From the NCBI GenBank assembly GCA_016722945.1, contig JAEQMT010000059.1, positions 310,001 through 374,000 on the forward strand: DNA of 64,000 nucleotides, written 5' to 3'. The first letter of the stretch is position 1, and every line of letters begins with the position of its first letter. The stretch comes from Desulfofustis sp. PB-SRB1 (GTDB lineage: Bacteria > Desulfobacterota > Desulfobulbia > Desulfobulbales > Desulfocapsaceae). This document shows positions 25,568-35,480 of this stretch, piece after piece. A program made the translations under genes and the position numbers. The notes under the pieces are model-generated. The model was not told the origin of the DNA, ran no database searches, and saw only the letters and a list, made by a program, of their open reading frames with translations.

Positions 25568-26749
25568 ATGAAAAATAACGATATTGATTATTGGATCAGG
25601 GCGATGCTGGCCTCAAATCCCGGCGTCTCCGATCTTATCTTTACCGTCGGCAGGACCCTGCAGGTGGAGTCAGACGGTGAACTGCTGCCGGTGGATGTGC
25701 AGCCGCCGTTGCAGAGCTTGACCCCTTTTCAGGCGGAAACCTTTGCCATGCGGCTGATCGGCAGCAACAAGCGGCTGCTGCGCGATCTTATCACCAACGG
25801 CTCTTGTGATCTGTCGTATTCCATCGACGAAACGACCCGTTTTCGGGTCAATGTCTTCACCCAGAAGCTCTACCTCACCACGGTGTTGCGAAAGCTGGCC
25901 TCCACCGTACCGTCAATTTCATCCATGGATTTTCCGGATGCCTTCGGCTTGATGGCAAGAGAACTCAACGGTCTGATTCTCTTTACCGGGGGAACGGGAA
26001 CCGGTAAAACAACCTCTCTAGCCACCTTGCTCAACCAGATCAATCATGAGCGTGCCGTTCATGTGATCACCCTTGAAGACCCCATTGAGTATATCCATGA
26101 GCATGGCAGAGCCACCTTTAACCAGCGCGAACTGGGAAACGATTTCAGCTCTTATGCCACGGGGTTGCGGTCCGCTTTGCGGCAGGCCCCTAAGATTATT
26201 CTGGTGGGTGAGATACGTGACCGGGAGACTATGGAAATTGCCTTGTCCGCGGCGGAAACCGGGCACCTGGTCATGTCTACCCTGCACACTATCGATGCCG
26301 GCCAATCGATTAATCGGGTTATATCCATGTTCCATGCCGCCGATCAAGCGCAGGTGCGTAATCGACTGGCCGACACCATCCGGTGGGTTGTAAGTCAGCG
26401 GCTATTACCGAAAATTGCGGGCGGGCGGATCGCCGCCATCGAGATACTGAGAACAAGCATCAGGGTTAGGGATTTGATCGTCAATGGGGAGACCGAGGAG
26501 AAGACCTTTTACCATGTCATGCGCCAAGGTTCCACCTGGGGCATGCGCACCTTTGATCAGCATATTCTGGAGTTGTTTAAAGAAGGTATCATCACTGAAA
26601 ACACGGCGCTGCGATTCTCGTCGTACCGCAGCGAAGTTAACCGCGGCATTGACCAGATAAAGGCGGTCAGGGGTGAGGAAACCACCCAGATCGACGGGCT
26701 GAGCATGGAAATTGATGATGAAAATAAAAATCAGCTACTGGGGAAATAG
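25568..26749 (+). CDS. PilT/PilU-like twitching-motility ATPase
   Basis: A secretion-type ATPase of the pilus-retraction branch, about 393 residues. The start chosen is the ATG at 25568 (MKNNDIDYWIRAML); the frame continues to 25544 with a TTG, but no site is seen for either. Walker A is GGTGTGKTTS, the Asp box ITLEDPIEYIHEH, Walker B ILVGEIRDRETM, and the His box LVMSTLHTIDA; RWVVSQRLLPK and the C-terminal helix ending GMRTFDQHILELFKEG fit the family. It pulls back type IV pili. No pilin gene is near. The next gene, a zinc-ribbon protein, follows after 21 nt and may share its transcript. Confidence 0.92.
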   Translation: MKNNDIDYWIRAMLASNPGVSDLIFTVGRTLQVESDGELLPVDVQPPLQSLTPFQAETFAMRLIGSNKRLLRDLITNGSCDLSYSIDETTRFRVNVFTQKLYLTTVLRKLASTVPSISSMDFPDAFGLMARELNGLILFTGGTGTGKTTSLATLLNQINHERAVHVITLEDPIEYIHEHGRATFNQRELGNDFSSYATGLRSALRQAPKIILVGEIRDRETMEIALSAAETGHLVMSTLHTIDAGQSINRVISMFHAADQAQVRNRLADTIRWVVSQRLLPKIAGGRIAAIEILRTSIRVRDLIVNGETEEKTFYHVMRQGSTWGMRTFDQHILELFKEGIITENTALRFSSYRSEVNRGIDQIKAVRGEETTQIDGLSMEIDDENKNQLLGK

Positions 26750-26770
26750 GACTTACACCGAATAACAATC

Positions 26771-27481
26771 ATGATTATGGAGATTTTTTGCGGTAAATGC
26801 GGCGCCTCATATACGGTGTTCACCAAATCCATGGGCGGGTTGGCTGAGTTTGAGCACAACCGGGTTCTGAACCATACATGTAGAACATGCGGTGAGTTGA
26901 TTCCAATCGGAGAGAAACTCCCGCGGATCTCTTCTTCACAGCTGGAGACCGGCGTTGTTCCGGGCTCTGCCGGCTTGATAAAACCGCCTCCTCCTCCTGA
27001 TACCTCCTGGCTGCGGGATAAGGTGTTTGAGGAGGGCGAGATTATCGAGGATATTCCCCTGGCACTGGTGCTGACACCCGAGGGAAGGACACGCGAACAG
27101 GTGGTGCAGACCCTGGCTAAACTTGGGTATCGGCCGGAGAGTGTCGACACCACTAGGGTTGCCATGGAGAAACTGCGTTTTTTGAACTATTCCTGCATCG
27201 TCATGCATGCCGAGCTCGAGGGGCTGGATCTTATGTACAACCCGGTGCACCGGTATATCTTGGAAATGGCGATGAATGTCCGGCGTCATATCTTCTATGC
27301 GCTGATCGGGTCCGATTTTCACACCCTCTACTCCCTGCAGGCGCTGAATCATTCCGCCAACCTGGTGATTAACGATCGTGATATCGGCTATTTCAGTGTG
27401 ATCATGCAGGTGGCCCTACCCGAATATGAGAACCTGTTCGGCGCCTACATCCAGGAACTCAAGGAGCATGGCTATTCTTGA
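26771..27481 (+). CDS. Zinc-ribbon protein with receiver-like domain, unknown role
   Basis: The start could be ATG 26771 or 26777. The N-terminus IFCGKCGASY with a second pair HTCRTCGELI (Cys pairs 30 residues apart) is a zinc ribbon of the MJ0042 type. After a proline-rich linker (KPPPPPDTS) the remaining 150 residues (about 85-236) resemble a degenerate response-regulator receiver fold: VLTPEGRTREQVVQTLAKLGYRPES, then FLNYSCIVMHAELEGLDL, where the phosphoacceptor position is not an evident Asp. A conserved protein of this shape downstream of pilT-like genes would suggest a part in pilus or surface control, but I cannot name a family. Moderate support as a real gene by codon use and length. 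Confidence 0.68.
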   Translation: MIMEIFCGKCGASYTVFTKSMGGLAEFEHNRVLNHTCRTCGELIPIGEKLPRISSSQLETGVVPGSAGLIKPPPPPDTSWLRDKVFEEGEIIEDIPLALVLTPEGRTREQVVQTLAKLGYRPESVDTTRVAMEKLRFLNYSCIVMHAELEGLDLMYNPVHRYILEMAMNVRRHIFYALIGSDFHTLYSLQALNHSANLVINDRDIGYFSVIMQVALPEYENLFGAYIQELKEHGYS

Positions 27482-27615
27482 TGATGGTGCCGCAAAAAAA
27501 AACCTGTTCCCGTCATGTCGGGGTTGACCGGAAATCGATAATGAATTGAAATTGCTGGATTCCCGTTTTCGCGGAAATGACAGTAAAAATAAATAGTTAG
27601 GGTTTTACGGGTGTA
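27482..27615 (+). repeat. Family B palindromic repeat, copy B3
   Basis: GATGGTGCCGCAAAAAAAAA at the left, the TGGATTCCCG..CGGAAATGACA core near 27558-27585 and GGGTTTTACGGGTG on the right. More decayed than B6 and B1. Confidence 0.6.
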
Positions 27616-27832
27616 TTAGTGATCGCAACCAAAAGTGCAGATATTTTTAGTTAGATCAGGCATCATTGTGCTTGCCAGCGAAGTTTTTACAACGCCTTCT
27701 TGTAAATTTATCTGAGTAATGCTATACAGTAGCATTTTGCGAAGCGTCATGGGGAGGCACGCCACGGCCGGCATCCCGATGACACATTTATAAACAAAAC
27801 GGCACGCCCGGAGCGTGGGATACGAAAATCAG
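27482..27832. other. Intergenic region upstream of rpsA with repeats
   Basis: Contains repeat B3 (about 27482-27615) and a family A terminal fragment at 27679-27696 (GCGAAGTTTTTACAACGCC). The rest, roughly 27700-27815, should hold the rpsA promoter; TATACAGTAGCATTTTGCG near 27722 is a possible part of it but no clear -35/-10 pair was settled. No gene is seen. Confidence 0.55.
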
Positions 27833-29557
27833 ATGACCGCGGAAATTAACAACAACACAAACACCACCGAAGAACCCAGTTTTGCCGATCTCTTTGAGAT
27901 GGAAGAGAACAACACCGTTGTTGAAGTCGGCAACGTGGCCCAGGGAACCATCATCGGAGAAGATGATGAAAACTATCTCGTTGATGTGGGGGACAAGGCC
28001 GAGAGCTATATCCCCAAATCAGAATTTCGCCTTGACGAACAGGAATCTATCACGGTCGGTGATTCCATCGAGATTTTCGTAGAGCGACGCAAAGATGAGG
28101 GCGGTCTGCTACTTTCCCGGGAAAAGGCGATCGCCATAAAGGTGTGGGAGGAAATCGCCAGGATCCAGGAGGCGGACGGCACCATCGAAGGCCGGATCGA
28201 CAGCCGGGTCAAGGGTGGCATGTCGGTGGATATCGGGGTACCGGCATTTCTGCCCTATTCGCAGATTGACCTCCGCCCGGTCAAGGACCTCGATGCCTTG
28301 ATCGGCCAGAGCTTTGATTTTAAAATTCTCAAGTTCAACCGCAAGCGTAACAATGTGGTTATTTCGCGCCGGGTTATCCTGGAAGAAGAACGCAGCAAAC
28401 TGCGTGAGAAGATGCGCGAGATCCTGCAGGAAGGGCAGATCATTGTCGGTTCGGTCACCAATATCACCGATTACGGCCTCTTTATCGATCTGGGCGGTAT
28501 GGATGGCTTGTGCCATATCACCGATCTGAGCTGGGGACGGGTGTCACATCCGGCCAAACTCTACAGAGTGGGTCAGGAAGTTGAGGTCAAGGTGCTTAAG
28601 TATGACCGCGACAACGACCGGGTGAGCCTCGGCATCAAGCAGCTTCGCGATGATCCCTGGGCAACCGTGGCCGAGCGTTACCCGATCAGCGAAAAAACCG
28701 TGGGCAAGGTGGTCTCGATCACCGATTACGGGGTGTTTGTCGAGCTGGAGGAGGGCGTCGAAGGGTTGGTCCATGTTTCAGAGATGACCTGGTCGAAAAA
28801 ACCCCGCCATCCCTCAAAAATTGTCGCGGTGGGAGACTCAATCGAGGTGGTGGTGCTCAATATCGAACCCGACACCAAGCGCATTTCCCTGGGTATGAAG
28901 CAATTGCAGACCAACCCCTGGGATCTGGTGGTGGAGAGTTACCCGGTGGGCTCGATTATCGAGGGCAAGATCAAGAATATTACCGATTTCGGCGTGTTTA
29001 TCGGTATCGAGGACGGCATCGACGGGCTTATTCACGTCTCCGATCTCTCCTGGACCGAGCGCATCAAGCATCCATCGGAGAAATTCGCCAAGGGCGATAC
29101 GATCCAGGCGGTGGTGCTCAAAATCGACAAGGAGAACGAACGGTTTTCTCTGGGCGTCAAGCAGCTTATGCCCGATCCCTGGCAGGTCGCTTACAATAAC
29201 TACCCCTCGGGGACGGTGGTGGAAGGAGAGATCACCAATGTTACCGATTTCGGTATTTTTGTAAAACTCGAGGAGGGGATCGAAGGACTCGTCCATGTAT
29301 CGGAGATTCCCAAGGATAAAATCGGCGATCCGGTGCAACACTACAAGGTTGGGGATACCCTCAAGGCAATTGTCATTAACGTCTCAGCCAAGGATCGCAA
29401 GATCGGCCTTTCCGTAAAGACGCTTGAAGACGAGGGTGAGGCGGCTTCCGTGGAACAGATCAAGAAAGAACAGGCGGAAATCGCCCAGACGGCCCCGGCA
29501 ACCTTTGGCGACTTGCTCAAGGCGGCGGCGGAAGGCGACCCCAAACCAGAAGAATAG
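27833..29557 (+). CDS. rpsA: 30S ribosomal protein S1
   Basis: S1 unfolds mRNA leaders and brings them to the ribosome. ATG 27833 (MTAEINNN) is preferred; a GTG six codons upstream lacks a well-placed site, and GGGA lies 11 nt before this ATG. After an acidic lead of about 25 residues there are six S1 (OB) domains. The first two are divergent (VEVGNVAQGTIIGEDDENY, GRIDSRVKGGMSVD), the last four canonical, each with ITDYG or ITDFG followed by a GLVHVSE or similar motif: VTNITDYGLFIDLGG, SITDYGVFVELEEG, NITDFGVFIGIEDG and NVTDFGIFVKLEEG. Total 574 residues, near the norm. The IHF/HU gene follows 58 nt later, as in many proteobacteria. Confidence 0.96.
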   Translation: MTAEINNNTNTTEEPSFADLFEMEENNTVVEVGNVAQGTIIGEDDENYLVDVGDKAESYIPKSEFRLDEQESITVGDSIEIFVERRKDEGGLLLSREKAIAIKVWEEIARIQEADGTIEGRIDSRVKGGMSVDIGVPAFLPYSQIDLRPVKDLDALIGQSFDFKILKFNRKRNNVVISRRVILEEERSKLREKMREILQEGQIIVGSVTNITDYGLFIDLGGMDGLCHITDLSWGRVSHPAKLYRVGQEVEVKVLKYDRDNDRVSLGIKQLRDDPWATVAERYPISEKTVGKVVSITDYGVFVELEEGVEGLVHVSEMTWSKKPRHPSKIVAVGDSIEVVVLNIEPDTKRISLGMKQLQTNPWDLVVESYPVGSIIEGKIKNITDFGVFIGIEDGIDGLIHVSDLSWTERIKHPSEKFAKGDTIQAVVLKIDKENERFSLGVKQLMPDPWQVAYNNYPSGTVVEGEITNVTDFGIFVKLEEGIEGLVHVSEIPKDKIGDPVQHYKVGDTLKAIVINVSAKDRKIGLSVKTLEDEGEAASVEQIKKEQAEIAQTAPATFGDLLKAAAEGDPKPEE

Positions 29558-29615
29558 CGGGGGGGGCGAACCTGATAAGATGTACTTATAACGCCTTATC
29601 TGGGGCAAGGCGAGG

Positions 29616-29915
29616 GTGGTTACGGTGAGTGTGCTGAAAAAGGATCTGGTGGATGCAATGAGTGAGAACCTGCCGGTGGGAAAGCAGGATCTCACCACCG
29701 CGGTGGATATTATGTTCGCATCGATCAGCGATGCTTTACGTGATGGGCGGCGGGTGGAGATCAGGGGATTCGGCAGTTTCTCGACGCGATCTCGCAAAGC
29801 CCGGCAGACGAAAAACCCCCGCACCGGTGTCATCATGGATATTGGCGAACGTCGAACGATTCATTTCACCATGAGCAAATCTCTCAAGCATTCCTTGATC
29901 ACTGAAAAGGAGTAA
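29616..29915 (+). CDS. HU/IHF-type DNA-bending protein
   Basis: A 99-residue DNABII protein. The beta-arm RGFGSFSTRSRKARQTKNPR, with the intercalating proline in NPRTG, identifies it. Its place right after rpsA is where ihfB stands in many proteobacteria, so IHF beta-like is the best guess; HU cannot be excluded. GTG 29616 (VVTVSVLKKD) or the GTG nine bases in (29625) may be used; the second has GAGGGTGG at a better distance. Its 3' end overlaps the convergent YciO-type gene by 17 nt, an odd tail-to-tail arrangement. Confidence 0.9.
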   Translation: MVTVSVLKKDLVDAMSENLPVGKQDLTTAVDIMFASISDALRDGRRVEIRGFGSFSTRSRKARQTKNPRTGVIMDIGERRTIHFTMSKSLKHSLITEKE

Positions 29916-30519
29916 CGTCCCCCTTACCGACACGGATGATCTCCGGACTGGGACCGGTGAGATCGATGATTGAAGATGGGTCGGGCATAACCTCGCCGCC
30001 ATCGATAATCAGATCAATCTGATTGCCGATCGCAAGCTCAATGAGATTCGGATCATGCGGGGTAGCCTCGTCATCCGTATCCATGATACTGGTGTTGACC
30101 AGAGGCGCGCCGAAAGCGGCAAGCAGCGAGCGGCATATGGTATTGGCCGGTACCCGGATGCCGACGGTCTTTTGCCGGGTTGTCATGATTTTCGGTACCA
30201 GCTTGGTGCCGGGAAGAATGAAGGTGTAAGAGCCGGGCAGGTTTTTTTTCAGTAATCGATAGGCGGTATTTGAGACATGAGCGTAATGGCTGATGTTTTT
30301 TAGATCCGAGCACATAAACGAGAACGGCTTGCTGGCCGGTCTTTTTTTCAACTGGACAATGCGCCTGACCGCTTTCGCGTTAAAGATATCACAGCCGATG
30401 CCGTAGCCGGTATCGGTGGGGTAGCAGATGATCATGCCCTGGGCAAGCAGTTGAGCAACCTGATTGATCAGGCGTGGTTGCGGGTTGTCCGGATTTATTG
30501 CGATTAGCTTTGTCATCAA
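29899..30519 (-). CDS. Sua5/YciO/YrdC-family protein
   Basis: A 206-residue protein of the L-threonylcarbamoyladenylate synthase superfamily (tRNA t6A pathway). Motifs are CYPTDTGYGIGCD, IVQLKKRPASKPFSF (KRP..KP signature), GSYTFILPG and VGIRVPANTICRSLL, with STSI-like PLVNTSIMD near the end. The shorter form without the Sua5 C-terminal domain and the SFMCSD style put it nearer YciO than YrdC, so it may be a paralogue of uncertain activity. It converges on the IHF gene with an overlap of its last 17 bases and starts divergently to guaB. Confidence 0.85.
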   Translation of the reverse strand: MMTKLIAINPDNPQPRLINQVAQLLAQGMIICYPTDTGYGIGCDIFNAKAVRRIVQLKKRPASKPFSFMCSDLKNISHYAHVSNTAYRLLKKNLPGSYTFILPGTKLVPKIMTTRQKTVGIRVPANTICRSLLAAFGAPLVNTSIMDTDDEATPHDPNLIELAIGNQIDLIIDGGEVMPDPSSIIDLTGPSPEIIRVGKGDVTPFQ

Positions 30520-30636
30520 TTAGGTGAGTTGGATCTTTTCTATCTCAATATGAGAAAAATATTATAGGCACGCACACGCCATCCGTGATGGTGAGTTGAG
30601 CGCCGATACCCTTTATACCCCATAGAAGGAGACGCC

Positions 30637-32100
30637 ATGTTACCAGATGTTGTTGAAATGGCACTGACTTTTGATGATCTGCTGCTGGTGCCGGCGGCCT
30701 CCAGGGTCTTGCCCCAGGAGGTATCGCTGGCAACCCAGCTGACTCCTACCATCTCCCTGAAGTGCCCGTTGCTCAGTGCCGCCATGGATACTGTCACCGA
30801 ATCCGCCACCGCCATCACCATGGCCCGTGAGGGTGGGATCGGGATTATTCATAAAAATATGAGCATCGAGCAGCAGGTGGTGGAGGTGGAGCGGGTTAAA
30901 AAATCGGAATCGGGCATGATTATCGACCCCATCACGGTGGAGCGGGAACAGTCGGTTTCCGAGGTGCAGGACATCATGAGCCGATATAAGATATCCGGGT
31001 TACCGGTGCTCCACGAGGGTAAACTGGTGGGCATCGTCACTAACCGCGATCTGCGCTTTGTCTCCGATCCAGATCTCAAGGTTGCCGATGTGATGACCGG
31101 CAAGAATCTGGTTACCGCCAAGATCGGCATCGACCTGGAGCATTCTAAAGCACTTTTGCACGAGCATCGGATAGAAAAGCTTCTGGTAGTGGATGATACG
31201 GGTAACCTCAAGGGGCTGATTACCATCAAAGATATTGAAAAAATCAAAAAATATCCCAATGCGGCCAAGGATACCTTCGGCAGGCTTCTGGTGGGCGCCG
31301 CGGTGAGCGCCGGCGGCGGTGCCGAAGAGGCTACCGACAAGCTGATTGCGGCCGGGGTTGATGTGGTGGTGATCGATTCCGCCCACGGCCATTCCACCTA
31401 CGTTATCCGCGCCCTTGAGGCGCTGCGGGGAGCATTTCCCGAGTTGCCGATAATTGCCGGCAACGTTGCCACCGCCGAAGGCGCCGAGGATCTGATTAAA
31501 GCCGGCGCCAGCGGGGTGAAGGTGGGGGTCGGGCCGGGTTCGATCTGTACCACCAGGATCGTCGCCGGGGTCGGGGTACCCCAGGTAAGCGCCTTGCGCG
31601 ACTGCGTAGCGGTGGCACGTAAATATGATATCCCGGTGATTGCCGACGGCGGCATCAAACACTCCGGTGATCTGGCCAAAGCGCTGGGGGTAGGAGCATC
31701 CACCGTCATGATCGGTTCGCTCTTTGCCGGCACCGACGAAACTCCCGGTGAGACCTTTTTGTATCAGGGACGTACCTATAAAGGTTATCGTGGGATGGGT
31801 TCCATCGGCGCCATGAATCGTGGCTCCTCGGATCGATATTTCCAGGAAGAGATCAGTGCCACCACTAAACTGGTGCCGGAGGGAATCGAGGGCAAGGTGC
31901 CCTATCGCGGCCCGCTTGCCTTGGTCTTGTATCAGATGCTCGGCGGTCTGCGTTCCGGGATGGGCTATGTCGGCGCCGCATCCATTCAGGAGCTGCGGGA
32001 GAAGGCGAAATTTGTCAGAATCACCGCCTCCGGCCTGCGTGAATCTCACGTCCACGATGTTATTATCACCAAAGAGGCCCCCAACTATCGGATGGCCTGA
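30637..32100 (+). CDS. guaB: Inosine-5'-monophosphate dehydrogenase
   Basis: GuaB oxidises IMP to XMP with NAD, the first committed step to GMP. The ATG at 30637 has AAGGAGACGCC. Residues 90-205 hold the CBS pair ([37 protein letters not shown]); the catalytic loop [13 protein letters not shown] carries Cys304, and the flap [14 protein letters not shown] follows. DSAHGHS and [11 protein letters not shown] are the substrate and NAD sites. 487 residues, as usual. guaA follows after 23 nt, so guaBA form one operon. Confidence 0.97.
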   Translation: MLPDVVEMALTFDDLLLVPAASRVLPQEVSLATQLTPTISLKCPLLSAAMDTVTESATAITMAREGGIGIIHKNMSIEQQVVEVERVKKSESGMIIDPITVEREQSVSEVQDIMSRYKISGLPVLHEGKLVGIVTNRDLRFVSDPDLKVADVMTGKNLVTAKIGIDLEHSKALLHEHRIEKLLVVDDTGNLKGLITIKDIEKIKKYPNAAKDTFGRLLVGAAVSAGGGAEEATDKLIAAGVDVVVIDSAHGHSTYVIRALEALRGAFPELPIIAGNVATAEGAEDLIKAGASGVKVGVGPGSICTTRIVAGVGVPQVSALRDCVAVARKYDIPVIADGGIKHSGDLAKALGVGASTVMIGSLFAGTDETPGETFLYQGRTYKGYRGMGSIGAMNRGSSDRYFQEEISATTKLVPEGIEGKVPYRGPLALVLYQMLGGLRSGMGYVGAASIQELREKAKFVRITASGLRESHVHDVIITKEAPNYRMA

Positions 32101-32123
32101 ACCGTTCAGGGATTATACCGCCC

Positions 32124-33677
32124 ATGAGTGCGCACAGCGAGATAATTGTCGTCATCGACTTCGGCTCCCAGACAACCCAGCTCATTGCCCGGCGGGTGCG
32201 GGAGCAGAAGGTCTATTGTGAAATCCATCCCTACACGACCCCGTTTGTCGACATAGAGAAGAAGCGGCCGAAAGGTATCATTTTGTCGGGATCGCCCTGT
32301 TCGGTATACGATGAGGATGCGCCCCGTATCGATCCGGCTGTCTTTGATTCAGGTATTCCGGTGCTGGGTATCTGCTACGGGGCGATGCTGATGATTATGG
32401 AGCACGGTGGCAGGGTAGCACCGGCATCACATCGGGAATTCGGCAAAACCGAACTTATGGTTCTCGACACATCCGGCTTATTTGCCGGCCTGCGGATAGA
32501 GCCGCCGCAGCCCCATCAGGTCTGGATGAGTCACGGTGATCGAATGGAGGAGGCGCCCGCCGAATTTGAGGTCACCGCCACCAGTGCCGGCTCTCCCTAT
32601 GCTGCCCTTCGACATCGAGATAAACCGCTGGCTGCCGTGCAGTTTCATCCGGAAGTTGTCCACACCCTTATCGGTGTTGAGGTATTGCGCAATTTTATTT
32701 TCGGGATGTGCGGTTGTGCGCCCAGTTGGACCATGCAATCTTTTATCTCCTCAACCGTCGCCGAAATCCAGGAGCAGGTAGGAGGCGGTAAGGTGATCTG
32801 TGCGCTTTCCGGCGGGGTGGACTCTTCGGTGACCGCTGCTCTGGTGCATCGTGCCATCGGTGATCAGCTCACCTGTATTTACGTGAACAACGGGGTAATG
32901 CGCACCGGTGAGTCGGAGGCGGTGCTGCGCTTTTTTAGAGAACATACAGCGCTCAAGGTGATCGATGTTGATGGGGTCGATTTTTTTCTGAGTGAATTGT
33001 CCGGGGTAACGGATCCGGAGCTCAAGCGGAAGAAAATAGGGCGCGGCTTTATTACCATATTTGAACAGCATGCCGCCCAGCTCGGCGATGTTGCCTATCT
33101 TGCGCAAGGCACCCTCTATCCCGATGTCATTGAATCGGTCTCCTTTCGCGGCGAGGCGCCCATAAAGACACATCACAATGTCGGCGGTCTGCCCGAGGTG
33201 ATGAAGCTTGAGCTGATCGAACCGCTGCGCGAGCTTTTCAAAGACGAGGTGCGTGATCTTGGCCTGGAGCTGGGATTGCCCGAAGAGGCTATCTATCGTC
33301 ATCCCTTTCCGGGGCCGGGACTGGCCATTCGTATCATCGGCGAGGTCACCCCGCGGCGGCTTGAAATCATCCGGCAGGCGGACGCCATCTTTCTTGAAGA
33401 GTTGAAGACCACCGGCTGGTATCGCAAGGTGTGGCAGGCATTTACCGTCCTGCTGCCGATCCAGACCGTTGGCGTGATGGGGGACGGGCGGAGTTACGAG
33501 CATGTGGTGGTGTTGCGCTGTGTTGATTCGCGTGACGCCATGACGGCGGACTGGTCACGGCTGCCAGACGATCTGCTGGGTGCTGTCGCCAACCGGATCA
33601 TCAACGAGGTGCGCGGCGTCAACCGCGTGGTCTACGACATCTCGTCCAAACCGCCGGCCACTATCGAGTGGGAGTGA
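32124..33677 (+). CDS. guaA: GMP synthase (glutamine-hydrolysing)
   Basis: GuaA aminates XMP to GMP. The first 195 residues are a class I glutamine amidotransferase with nucleophile Cys84 in [11 protein letters not shown] and the HPEVVHT histidine; residues 205-390 are the ATP pyrophosphatase with P-loop [14 protein letters not shown]; the last 115 residues are the dimerisation domain ending [11 protein letters not shown]. The length of 517 residues is typical. It follows guaB closely, and the NYN-domain gene starts 14 nt after its stop. Confidence 0.97.
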   Translation: MSAHSEIIVVIDFGSQTTQLIARRVREQKVYCEIHPYTTPFVDIEKKRPKGIILSGSPCSVYDEDAPRIDPAVFDSGIPVLGICYGAMLMIMEHGGRVAPASHREFGKTELMVLDTSGLFAGLRIEPPQPHQVWMSHGDRMEEAPAEFEVTATSAGSPYAALRHRDKPLAAVQFHPEVVHTLIGVEVLRNFIFGMCGCAPSWTMQSFISSTVAEIQEQVGGGKVICALSGGVDSSVTAALVHRAIGDQLTCIYVNNGVMRTGESEAVLRFFREHTALKVIDVDGVDFFLSELSGVTDPELKRKKIGRGFITIFEQHAAQLGDVAYLAQGTLYPDVIESVSFRGEAPIKTHHNVGGLPEVMKLELIEPLRELFKDEVRDLGLELGLPEEAIYRHPFPGPGLAIRIIGEVTPRRLEIIRQADAIFLEELKTTGWYRKVWQAFTVLLPIQTVGVMGDGRSYEHVVVLRCVDSRDAMTADWSRLPDDLLGAVANRIINEVRGVNRVVYDISSKPPATIEWE

Positions 33678-33691
33678 GACGGGGGGAATCT

Positions 33692-34456
33692 ATGCTGAAG
33701 ACCGGGGTATACGTCGATGCCGAGAACATCCGTCTGTGTGGCGGCTACGGCATGCGATACGATATTCTCGTGGAACTGGCCAACGCCGGTGATTCAATCC
33801 TGCTGCTCGCCAATTCCTATCTGGCCGAGGACAGGGTAAGGACGCGCGAGGATGACGAGTATCGACAAAAGCTCTACCGCTACCATGATGTGCTGCGCCA
33901 ATGCGGCTTCAAAGTTATCAAAAAATACGTCAAGCGATTTGTCGATGATGAGGGGGTGCAGACCACCAAGGCCAATGCCGATATGGATCTTGCCATCGAT
34001 GCCCTGCTTCAGGCCCGCAATCTTGACCGGATAATCCTGCTCACCGGCGACGGCGATTTTCTGCGGCTCGTTCTGGCCCTGCAGAATATGGGATGCCGGG
34101 TAGAGGTAATCGGATTTCGCAATGTCAGTAACGAGTTGCGCGAAGCCGCCGACAGCTATCTCTCCGGCTATCTGATCCCCGGCCTGCTGCCCATTCAGTC
34201 CGACGGTGGGCCCCGGCATCGGGGAGTTGCCATTAACTACAATCAGGAGCGGGGTTTCGGGTTCATGCGATACTTTACCCTGAGTGCTCGGGGACTCAGG
34301 GCCGAGAGCGTCTTTTTCCATTGCTCGCGGTACGGTGAGACCAACGATCAGGTATTTGTGGAGGGTGGTTCGGTTTTTGAGTTTTCCATTGTCCAGACCC
34401 AGGAAAACACGAATCGTACCGAGGCGGTAGAGATTTCTCTGCTCGACACGAGATAA
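33692..34456 (+). CDS. NYN-domain (LabA/DUF88) putative RNase with cold-shock-like domain
   Basis: Start at ATG 33692 (MLKTGVYVDAENIR) with GGGGGGAA before it. Residues 1-165 are a NYN nuclease domain of the LabA/DUF88 kind: VYVDAENI, ANADMDLAIDALLQA, IILLTGDGDF with the acidic residues (Asp9, Asp90s, Asp119 region) expected in the PIN-like metal site. Residues 185-250 resemble a cold-shock domain (RGVAINYNQERGFGFMRY, VFFHCSRYGE), i.e. RNP-1-like and the FFH motif. A nuclease joined to an RNA-binding domain suggests RNA processing or decay. It lies 14 nt after guaA and 14 nt before the glucokinase gene, so it is in the same operon. Confidence 0.85.
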   Translation: MLKTGVYVDAENIRLCGGYGMRYDILVELANAGDSILLLANSYLAEDRVRTREDDEYRQKLYRYHDVLRQCGFKVIKKYVKRFVDDEGVQTTKANADMDLAIDALLQARNLDRIILLTGDGDFLRLVLALQNMGCRVEVIGFRNVSNELREAADSYLSGYLIPGLLPIQSDGGPRHRGVAINYNQERGFGFMRYFTLSARGLRAESVFFHCSRYGETNDQVFVEGGSVFEFSIVQTQENTNRTEAVEISLLDTR

Positions 34457-34470
34457 CAGAACCCGCGCAG

Positions 34471-35478
34471 ATGGTAGATACACACAGATGCATTGCCGTT
34501 GATATCGGCGGTACCAAAACCGCGGTAACTGCTTTTCATCCGGGCGGCTCATTCAAGGAGTTGCGGCAGACACGGTATTTTGCCAGTGGCGACTACGGAT
34601 CAATCATTGATATCCTGAAGATCTATCTTGGCGAAGCCGCCGAGCCGCCCACGGCCATTGGGCTTGCCATCGCCGGAATTGTTGATAAGGGCACGGCAAG
34701 CCTCACTAATCTGCCGTGGCGCTTTCATGAGGATGAACTGCGCCAGCTTGGCTTTGCCCAAGTCTTGCTGCTCAACGACATGAGCGCGGTGGCGGCGGGT
34801 ACAGCGACCTTGGACGCCGACGATCTACTCTGCCTGCAATCAGGTGGCGCCGCCTATGGCGAGGTTACCGCCATCCTTGCCCCCGGCACGGGCCTTGGCG
34901 AAGGCTTTGTCTTTCATACGGAACATGGCCTTTATCCGCATGGAACGGAGGGCGGTCATGCTGATTTCGGGCCGGTGGACGAAGAGCAGCGGGCCTTGTG
35001 GCAATGGATGACCAGACGAACCATGGGCGCCATAAGCTACGAGATGGTCTGCGCCGGCCCGGCCATTGCCAGACTCTATGATTTCTATGTGGAACACGGG
35101 GTCGATGCTGACCCGCACACCGTGGAGAGTCTGAGAACAGCCGGTGATCGTACCCCCATCGTCCTGGCTGCCGCCCTGGCGGGCGCATGCCCGGCCAGCC
35201 GGAAGGCGATCATGCTCTTTCTCAAGCTTCTCGGTCAGGAAGCAGCCAATCTCATCGTCAAGACCTATGCCACCAGAGGGTTGTATCTGGCCGGTGGTAT
35301 CCTGCCCCGGCTGGCCGGCAGAATATCCTTTGATCCATTTTTACGAGGCTTGCAGCGAACCGGTCACACCCGCGAACTGGTGGCCGGCACACCCATCAAC
35401 CTGGTCCTCGCCAAAGATATTGTATTGCGCGGTGTAGCTGAGCGCCTCAGCAGCTTTCTCGACACACAAAGACTCTAG
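34471..35478 (+). CDS. Glucokinase-family sugar kinase
   Basis: A 335-residue member of the bacterial glucokinase (Glk, hexokinase-like ASKHA fold) family: phosphate-1 loop AVDIGGTKTAV at the start, LLLNDMSAVAAGTA as the sugar-side Asp region, ILAPGTGLGEGF, EGGHADFGP (zinc-free type of ROK-related loop) and LYLAGGILPRLAG near the end. It phosphorylates glucose or a related hexose with ATP. The next gene, an APH-fold kinase, starts 2 nt after its stop, so both are translated from one message. Confidence 0.88.
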   Translation: MVDTHRCIAVDIGGTKTAVTAFHPGGSFKELRQTRYFASGDYGSIIDILKIYLGEAAEPPTAIGLAIAGIVDKGTASLTNLPWRFHEDELRQLGFAQVLLLNDMSAVAAGTATLDADDLLCLQSGGAAYGEVTAILAPGTGLGEGFVFHTEHGLYPHGTEGGHADFGPVDEEQRALWQWMTRRTMGAISYEMVCAGPAIARLYDFYVEHGVDADPHTVESLRTAGDRTPIVLAAALAGACPASRKAIMLFLKLLGQEAANLIVKTYATRGLYLAGGILPRLAGRISFDPFLRGLQRTGHTRELVAGTPINLVLAKDIVLRGVAERLSSFLDTQRL

Positions 35479-35480
35479 TT

